Assembly (NCBI RefSeq): GCF_001306115.1 | Contig: NZ_LGCL01000021.1 | Span: 1-64,000 of the forward strand | Direction: 5' to 3' | Source of the DNA: Ornatilinea apprima | GTDB taxonomy: Bacteria; Chloroflexota; Anaerolineae; Anaerolineales; Anaerolineaceae | Length of the DNA stretch: 64,000 nucleotides | Part shown: positions 59,310 through 64,000 of the stretch, piece by piece | How positions within the stretch are numbered: the stretch's first letter is position 1 | Layout of the letters: the number at the start of each line of letters is the position of its first letter | Program-made: the position numbers and the translations under genes | The notes under the pieces: generated by a model | What the model was told of the DNA's origin: nothing | Database searches by the model: none | Seen by the model: the letters and a program-made list of their open reading frames with translations, nothing else

Positions 59310-60620
59310 TCAGCTGGCGGCTTCGGTGGAAAGCTGCATAAACTTATCTTCTTCCACCTCGGCCACGGCGATGGCTTCTTTTTCATCCACGCGCGTTAAC
59401 AGCAGACCACCAGCGGCAAAGAATATGATTAACGAGACAATACTGAGGCGGCTGCCACCCATCAGGCGGCTGACCAGGCCAAACAGCAGCGGCCCAACGG
59501 TTCCCGCGATTTTTTCGGAAATGCTGAAGAAACTGTAAAACTCGGCTGATTTGCTTTTGGGCATCATGCGGCCGCACAGAGACCGGCTGAGCGCCTGGCT
59601 GCCGCCCTGCACGGTGGCAACCGCGAAACCGAGAATCCAAAAATGAATTTCTTTTGTCAGGAAGTAGCCGCCAATCGCAATCAGGGTGTAGATGAACAGG
59701 CTGAGCAGAATGGAACGCTTGGTGCCCAGTTTTTTTGCCAGCCAGCCAAACAGGTACGCGAAGGGAATAGCCACGAACTGCACCATCAGCAGGGTACCGA
59801 TGATGGTGGTGGTGGAGAACTGAAGTTCTGCGCCGTAGATGCTGGCCATGTAGATGATGGTGCCGATGCCGTTGTTGTACAGCCAGAAGGCGGCGATAAA
59901 TTTGCTCAATTGTTTGTATTTTTGAATTTCACTGAAGGTGTGAGCCAAGCGACCAAAGCTGGCCTGGAAGGGATTACTGCCTTTCTCTCCTTCCAGTATG
60001 CGGCGTGTTGGTTCAGGAACGTATTTCCACAGGGGAATGGTAAATATCAGCCACCAAACCGCCACCGACAGAAAAGAAAGCCGCGTCATCAGTTCGGTTT
60101 GTGAATCGGGGGTGAACATAATCATGCCCAGGTTGACGGCCAGCAGCAGACCGCCGCCCAGGTAGCCCATGGCGTACCCGCGCGAAGAAACCTGGTCAAT
60201 CTCTTCGGGACGCGCAATGTGCGGCAAGAGTGAGTCGTAGAAGACATTGGCGCCGGCAAACCCAACGTTGCCGATGATAAAGAATAGTGAAGCCATCAGC
60301 CAGTCGCCGGAGCGGACAAAGAAGAGCAAGGCGGTTCCAGTAACACCGGCCAGCACAAAAGCGGTGAGGAATTTCTTTTTAGCGCCGCTGAAGTCGGCCA
60401 TTGCTCCGAGAATGGGACCCAGGATGGCGACCAGGATCAGCGCGATTGAGGTAGTGAAAGCCCAATTGGAGGTTGCCACATTGGGTTCCAGGTTTGAGGA
60501 CGCGACCGTGGAATAATATACCGGCAAAACGGCGGCGGCGATGGTTGTGGCGAAAGTGGAGTTGGCCCAATCGTACAGGGTCCAGGAAGTGATGGCGCGT
60601 TTGTGTTCTTTCTCGCTCAT
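59310..60620 (-). CDS. UMF1-family MFS transporter
   Basis: The 436-residue transporter has about twelve hydrophobic segments and the UMF1/Atg22-like signature: ITSWTLYDWANSTFATTI at the start, ILGPILGAMADFSGAKKKFL, and later GSQALSRSLCGRMMPKSKSAEFYSFFSISEKIAGTVGPL. Related eukaryotic Atg22 exports amino acids from vacuoles; bacterial substrates are unknown. It is single and convergent with ruvA. Confidence 0.9.
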   Translation of the reverse strand: MSEKEHKRAITSWTLYDWANSTFATTIAAAVLPVYYSTVASSNLEPNVATSNWAFTTSIALILVAILGPILGAMADFSGAKKKFLTAFVLAGVTGTALLFFVRSGDWLMASLFFIIGNVGFAGANVFYDSLLPHIARPEEIDQVSSRGYAMGYLGGGLLLAVNLGMIMFTPDSQTELMTRLSFLSVAVWWLIFTIPLWKYVPEPTRRILEGEKGSNPFQASFGRLAHTFSEIQKYKQLSKFIAAFWLYNNGIGTIIYMASIYGAELQFSTTTIIGTLLMVQFVAIPFAYLFGWLAKKLGTKRSILLSLFIYTLIAIGGYFLTKEIHFWILGFAVATVQGGSQALSRSLCGRMMPKSKSAEFYSFFSISEKIAGTVGPLLFGLVSRLMGGSRLSIVSLIIFFAAGGLLLTRVDEKEAIAVAEVEEDKFMQLSTEAAS

Positions 60621-60775
60621 GGCGGCTCGCTTTCTAAAAAGATATAGGAAGATTATACAGTTATGATGTCAAATTAAGGAAACAAATTGAGTTAAGAGTA
60701 TATTTGGGTTTGGATAAGCAATTGACAAAATTGTGCGATTGAAGGTTAAGAGAACCGGAGATAAGAATTGGGGAC

Positions 60776-60784
60776 TGGTATAAT
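60776..60784 (+). promoter_or_regulatory. Extended -10 promoter for uvrA
   Basis: TGGTATAAT is a perfect extended -10 about 75 nt upstream of the uvrA ATG. A second TATAAT lies at 60799-60804. No clear -35 accompanies either. Confidence 0.5.
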
Positions 60785-60858
60785 AGAAAGTTGACCGATA
60801 TAATAAGAACAGGTATTCTAATATTGAATTAACCTGGCAGCAAAAAGGAACGGTTGGA

Positions 60859-63789
60859 ATGACAAGAGATGTAATCCGGGTGGTTGGCGCCCGCCAACAT
60901 AATCTAAAAAATATCACCGTGGAAATACCACGCGATCAATTTGTTGTGATCACCGGCCTGTCGGGGTCGGGGAAATCTTCTCTGGCGTTTGACACGATCT
61001 TTGCCGAAGGACAGCGGCGGTATGTTGAATCTCTGTCAGCATACGCGCGGCAGTTTTTGGGGCAAATGAACAAACCCGAAGTCGATTCGATTGAGGGGCT
61101 GTCTCCTGCGGTTTCGATTGATCAGAAAGCTACATCTCACAACCCGCGCTCCACGGTGGGGACGGTAACAGAAATTTACGATTATTTGCGCCTTTTATTC
61201 GCGCGGGTGGGCGTACCGCACTGCCCGGTCTGCGGGCGAGAAGTGGTACAGCAGTCTGCTCAGGAGATTGTGGACGCGGTTGAAAGTCTTCCCGATGGCA
61301 GCAAGCTGCTTATCTTATCTCCGATTGTGCGCGGGCGGAAAGGAACCTACCAGGCAGTCTTCGATGAAGTTCGCAAAGCGGGTTTCGCGCGTGTGCGGGT
61401 GGACGGTGAGGTTTACAACCTGGATGATGACATCAAGCTGGACCGGTATAAGGCGCATGACATTGAGGCTGTTGTTGACCGCCTCATTGTGCGCCGCCAC
61501 GAGCAGGCGGATGAAGAGCAGGCGGCACGCTCGCGGCTGACCGACTCAATTGAAACCGCCCTGCGTGTGGGTGAAGGCTATATGAAAGTGTTGAGCCTTT
61601 CAACTGAACCCGCGACAGAGATGTTCTTCTCAGAGCACCTGGCTTGCCCGGAGCATGGAATCAGCCTGCCCGAAATTGAGCCGCGCACCTTTTCTTTCAA
61701 TACGCCGCATGGAGCCTGTCCGGATTGCCAGGGCTTAGGCAGCAAATTGGAGATTGACCCGGAATTGTTGATCCCCAATAAGGACCGCTCACTGAAAGAG
61801 GGCGCGATCATCGCCCTAGAGTGGAACACAACTCGAACCCAAGAATATGGCGGTTATTACTGGCAGATGGTAGAAGCCGTTGCAAAAAATTATGAGATTG
61901 ATCTCAACCGGCCGGTGCGCGAGCTTACGCCCGAACAGCTTAATATCCTGCTGTATGGGACCAATGGGCACGAGATTAAAGTAAACTTCCACGGGCGGAA
62001 TGACCGATTATCCACGGTGCAGACTTCCTTTGAGGGTGTGATCAACAATCTCGAACGGCGGTTCAAGGAAACCCAGTCGGATTACATTCGCAATAAAATT
62101 CAGGAATACATGAGTGACCGTCCCTGCCCCACCTGCAAGGGAGCGCGATTGCGCCCGGAAGCCATGGCGGTAACGGTAGCGGGCAAGAACATCATTGAAG
62201 TAACCAGTTGGGCAGTGATCGATACCTTAAACTGGGTGGATACGCTGGAACAGGACGAAAACATTCTTTCGCCGCGGCAAAAAACTATTGCCGACCGGAT
62301 ATTGAAAGAAATCCGGGCGCGGTTAGGCTTTCTGGTGGATGTGGGCCTGGATTATCTGACCCTTAATCGTTCTGCCAGCACACTTTCTGGCGGCGAGGCA
62401 CAGCGCATTCGCCTGGCGACTCAGGTAGGCTCGCGCTTGATGGGGGTTTTGTACGTTTTGGATGAGCCTTCGATTGGGCTGCATCCGCGCGATAATACCC
62501 GCTTATTGAACACGCTCAAAGGTTTGCGCGACCTGGGAAATACCGTGCTGGTGGTGGAGCACGATGAAGAGACGATCCTTTCCGCGGATTGGATTGTGGA
62601 CCTGGGGCCTGGCGCGGGAGAACACGGCGGAGAACTGATTGCTGAGGGAACCCCGCAGCAGATTTTAACGCATCCCCGCTCGCTGACCGGCGCGTATCTC
62701 TCGCGGCGCATTCAAGTACCTATGCCCGAACAGCGCCGCACTGGCAACGGCAAGCACCTGCGACTGGTGGGAGCGCGGGCTAACAATCTGAAAAACCTGG
62801 ATGTGGATATTCCCTTGGGGAAACTGGTTTGCATCACGGGCGTCTCAGGCTCTGGAAAATCTACCATGATGGTGGACATTCTCTACCAGGTTCTGGCGCG
62901 GGATTTGAATGGCGCGCACACCTATCCAGGCGAGTATGACCGCCTGGAGGGTTTGGAATACCTGGATAAAGTGATTAACATTGACCAGTCGCCGATTGGG
63001 CGCACTCCGCGCTCCAACCCGGGCACCTATACCGGATTGTTCGATGAAATTCGCAAGCTGTTCACCGAACTACCCGAAAGCAAAATGCGTGGTTACAAAG
63101 CCGGACGTTTCTCGTTCAATGTGCACGGTGGGCGTTGTGAAGCCTGCCAGGGCCAGGGGCAACTGAGAATCGAAATGCAGTTCCTGCCAGATGTGTATGT
63201 GCCCTGTGATGTGTGTCACGGCGCGCGTTTTAACCGCGAGACGCTGCAAGTGAAATTCAAAGGACTGTCCATAGCCGATGTGCTGGATTTGACTGTGGAT
63301 CACGCGATGGAAGTATTCTCTGCCTTCCCCTCGATCATGAACAAGCTGGCGACCTTGCAGGATGTGGGGTTGGGATACATCCACATTGGCCAGCCTGGAA
63401 CCACTCTTTCTGGCGGTGAGGCGCAGCGGGTTAAACTTTCCAAAGAACTCTCACGCCGGGCAACCGGAAAAACGCTGTATGTGCTGGATGAACCTTCGGT
63501 TGGGTTACACGCCGCTGATGTGCACAAACTCATTGAAGTGCTGCAAAGACTGGTGGATAATGGCAACAGCGTGCTGATTATTGAGCATAACCTTGACATT
63601 ATCAAAGTGGCAGATTACATTATCGATCTAGGACCTGAAGGCGGTCACCGTGGAGGCAGGCTGGTGGCCGCGGGAACGCCAGAAGAAGTGATGGCGGTTA
63701 AAGAGTCTTACACGGGGCAGTATCTGGTGAAATACCTTGCAGAGAACCACCAGGATGCGTTTCTACCAGAATCGGGCGATATCAGGTAG
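60859..63789 (+). CDS. uvrA: Excinuclease ABC subunit A
   Basis: The 976-residue nucleotide-excision-repair damage sensor carries two ABC ATPase modules. Walker A motifs are GLSGSGKSS (~residue 34) and GVSGSGKST, with signatures [12 protein letters not shown] and [12 protein letters not shown]. Zinc-finger Cys pairs appear in [31 protein letters not shown] and CDVCHGARF. Length is slightly above the typical 940. A leader of about 70 nt with AT-rich promoter elements lies upstream. It is a single gene; uvrB and uvrC are elsewhere. Confidence 0.97.
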   Translation: MTRDVIRVVGARQHNLKNITVEIPRDQFVVITGLSGSGKSSLAFDTIFAEGQRRYVESLSAYARQFLGQMNKPEVDSIEGLSPAVSIDQKATSHNPRSTVGTVTEIYDYLRLLFARVGVPHCPVCGREVVQQSAQEIVDAVESLPDGSKLLILSPIVRGRKGTYQAVFDEVRKAGFARVRVDGEVYNLDDDIKLDRYKAHDIEAVVDRLIVRRHEQADEEQAARSRLTDSIETALRVGEGYMKVLSLSTEPATEMFFSEHLACPEHGISLPEIEPRTFSFNTPHGACPDCQGLGSKLEIDPELLIPNKDRSLKEGAIIALEWNTTRTQEYGGYYWQMVEAVAKNYEIDLNRPVRELTPEQLNILLYGTNGHEIKVNFHGRNDRLSTVQTSFEGVINNLERRFKETQSDYIRNKIQEYMSDRPCPTCKGARLRPEAMAVTVAGKNIIEVTSWAVIDTLNWVDTLEQDENILSPRQKTIADRILKEIRARLGFLVDVGLDYLTLNRSASTLSGGEAQRIRLATQVGSRLMGVLYVLDEPSIGLHPRDNTRLLNTLKGLRDLGNTVLVVEHDEETILSADWIVDLGPGAGEHGGELIAEGTPQQILTHPRSLTGAYLSRRIQVPMPEQRRTGNGKHLRLVGARANNLKNLDVDIPLGKLVCITGVSGSGKSTMMVDILYQVLARDLNGAHTYPGEYDRLEGLEYLDKVINIDQSPIGRTPRSNPGTYTGLFDEIRKLFTELPESKMRGYKAGRFSFNVHGGRCEACQGQGQLRIEMQFLPDVYVPCDVCHGARFNRETLQVKFKGLSIADVLDLTVDHAMEVFSAFPSIMNKLATLQDVGLGYIHIGQPGTTLSGGEAQRVKLSKELSRRATGKTLYVLDEPSVGLHAADVHKLIEVLQRLVDNGNSVLIIEHNLDIIKVADYIIDLGPEGGHRGGRLVAAGTPEEVMAVKESYTGQYLVKYLAENHQDAFLPESGDIR

Positions 63790-63886
63790 AATCCAAGGAA
63801 CTGGTCATTCATACAACAATTCAGTGACCTTTGCCAGGGAGACTTATTCCCAATGCAACCGTCACACCCAGAGAATAGGAAATCTC

Positions 63887-64000
63887 ATGAGCGATAAAAA
63901 CGATCCGCAAAATGTGATCAATTCTTTTCAAAGAAGACAGCAAATGATGCCCTTCCTGATTGGAGGATTGGCGGTCATTCTGGTCGTTGTGGGGATCATC
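63887..64000 (+). CDS. Start of a single-pass membrane protein (truncated by window end)
   Basis: Only 38 codons are visible. A charged N-terminus (MSDKNDPQNVINSFQRRQ) leads into a hydrophobic segment (LIGGLAVILVVVGII), so it is probably a membrane-anchored protein. AGGA sits about 7 nt before the ATG. It runs in the direction of uvrA, 97 nt downstream. The function cannot be told. Confidence 0.6.
   Translation, partial: MSDKNDPQNVINSFQRRQQMMPFLIGGLAVILVVVGII

Noticed and set aside
60744-60756. GGTT-N5-AACC palindrome upstream of uvrA as an SOS operator
   Set aside because: Only 4-bp arms; the same element was not seen upstream of dinB, and it does not match the LexA boxes I know.

Overview
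The window looks like a stretch of chromosome from a bacterium of the Chloroflexota, most likely class Anaerolineae. Three things suggest this. Many predicted lipoproteins have a short signal peptide, a lipobox Cys and then a long Thr/Pro linker. FtsZ sits in an unusual gene neighbourhood. Several enzymes are of archaeal or eukaryote-like type (aspartate-semialdehyde dehydrogenase, thiolase, two-subunit aconitase X with a UbiD decarboxylase). This is an inference from gene content, not a computed placement. Coding density is high. I saw no insertion sequence, prophage or CRISPR array.

Region by region. 1-13.7 kb: two lipoproteins, tRNA-Ser(GGA), rlmD, an AraC/GyrI-like regulator, a low-GC YkvI-type permease, an NrtR-like regulator, a CBM9-like lipoprotein, dinB with a frameshifted 7-TM gene, a GT4 glycosyltransferase, tRNA-Thr(CGT), udk, a VTT-domain protein and an M20 dipeptidase. 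13.7-19.8 kb (minus strand): a tightly packed run read in the order [2Fe-2S] ferredoxin, chrA, brkB, ubiD-like, acnX large, acnX small, transglutaminase-like, ending at a bidirectional terminator. 19.9-24.9 kb: asd-lysC, degV, an esterase-like protein with Asp in place of Ser, slyD. 25-30.7 kb: a histidine phosphatase, then a six-gene ftsZ cluster containing two TIM-barrel-like proteins and three small or unknown proteins. 30.7-38.9 kb: an SDR, a convergent GH57/GH13 pair for alpha-glucan, an AlkZ-like protein and an archaeal-type thiolase. 39-45.5 kb: two tandem CapA-like lipoproteins, a cyclase-family protein, a class III aminotransferase and a thioredoxin reductase. 45.5-51.8 kb: three tandem LysM/lysozyme-like/M23 lipoproteins, a HIT protein and a polysaccharide deacetylase. 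51.8-64 kb: inositol-1-phosphate synthase, a consensus promoter feeding a structured leader and terminator ahead of an orphan response regulator and sortase, a flavoprotein, yebC-ruvC-trmH-ruvA, a UMF1-family MFS protein, uvrA, and the start of a further membrane protein.

How the genes may work together. AcnX plus UbiD have the composition of the lower archaeal mevalonate route (phosphomevalonate dehydratase, then anhydromevalonate phosphate decarboxylase), and the archaeal-type thiolase elsewhere in the window would suit the entry step. HMG-CoA synthase, HMG-CoA reductase and UbiX are not in the window, so this remains a hypothesis. The ftsZ cluster, the LysM/M23 trio, the deacetylase, the CapA pair and the sortase together make the window rich in division and envelope functions. 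dinB, uvrA and ruvA/ruvC cover DNA repair.
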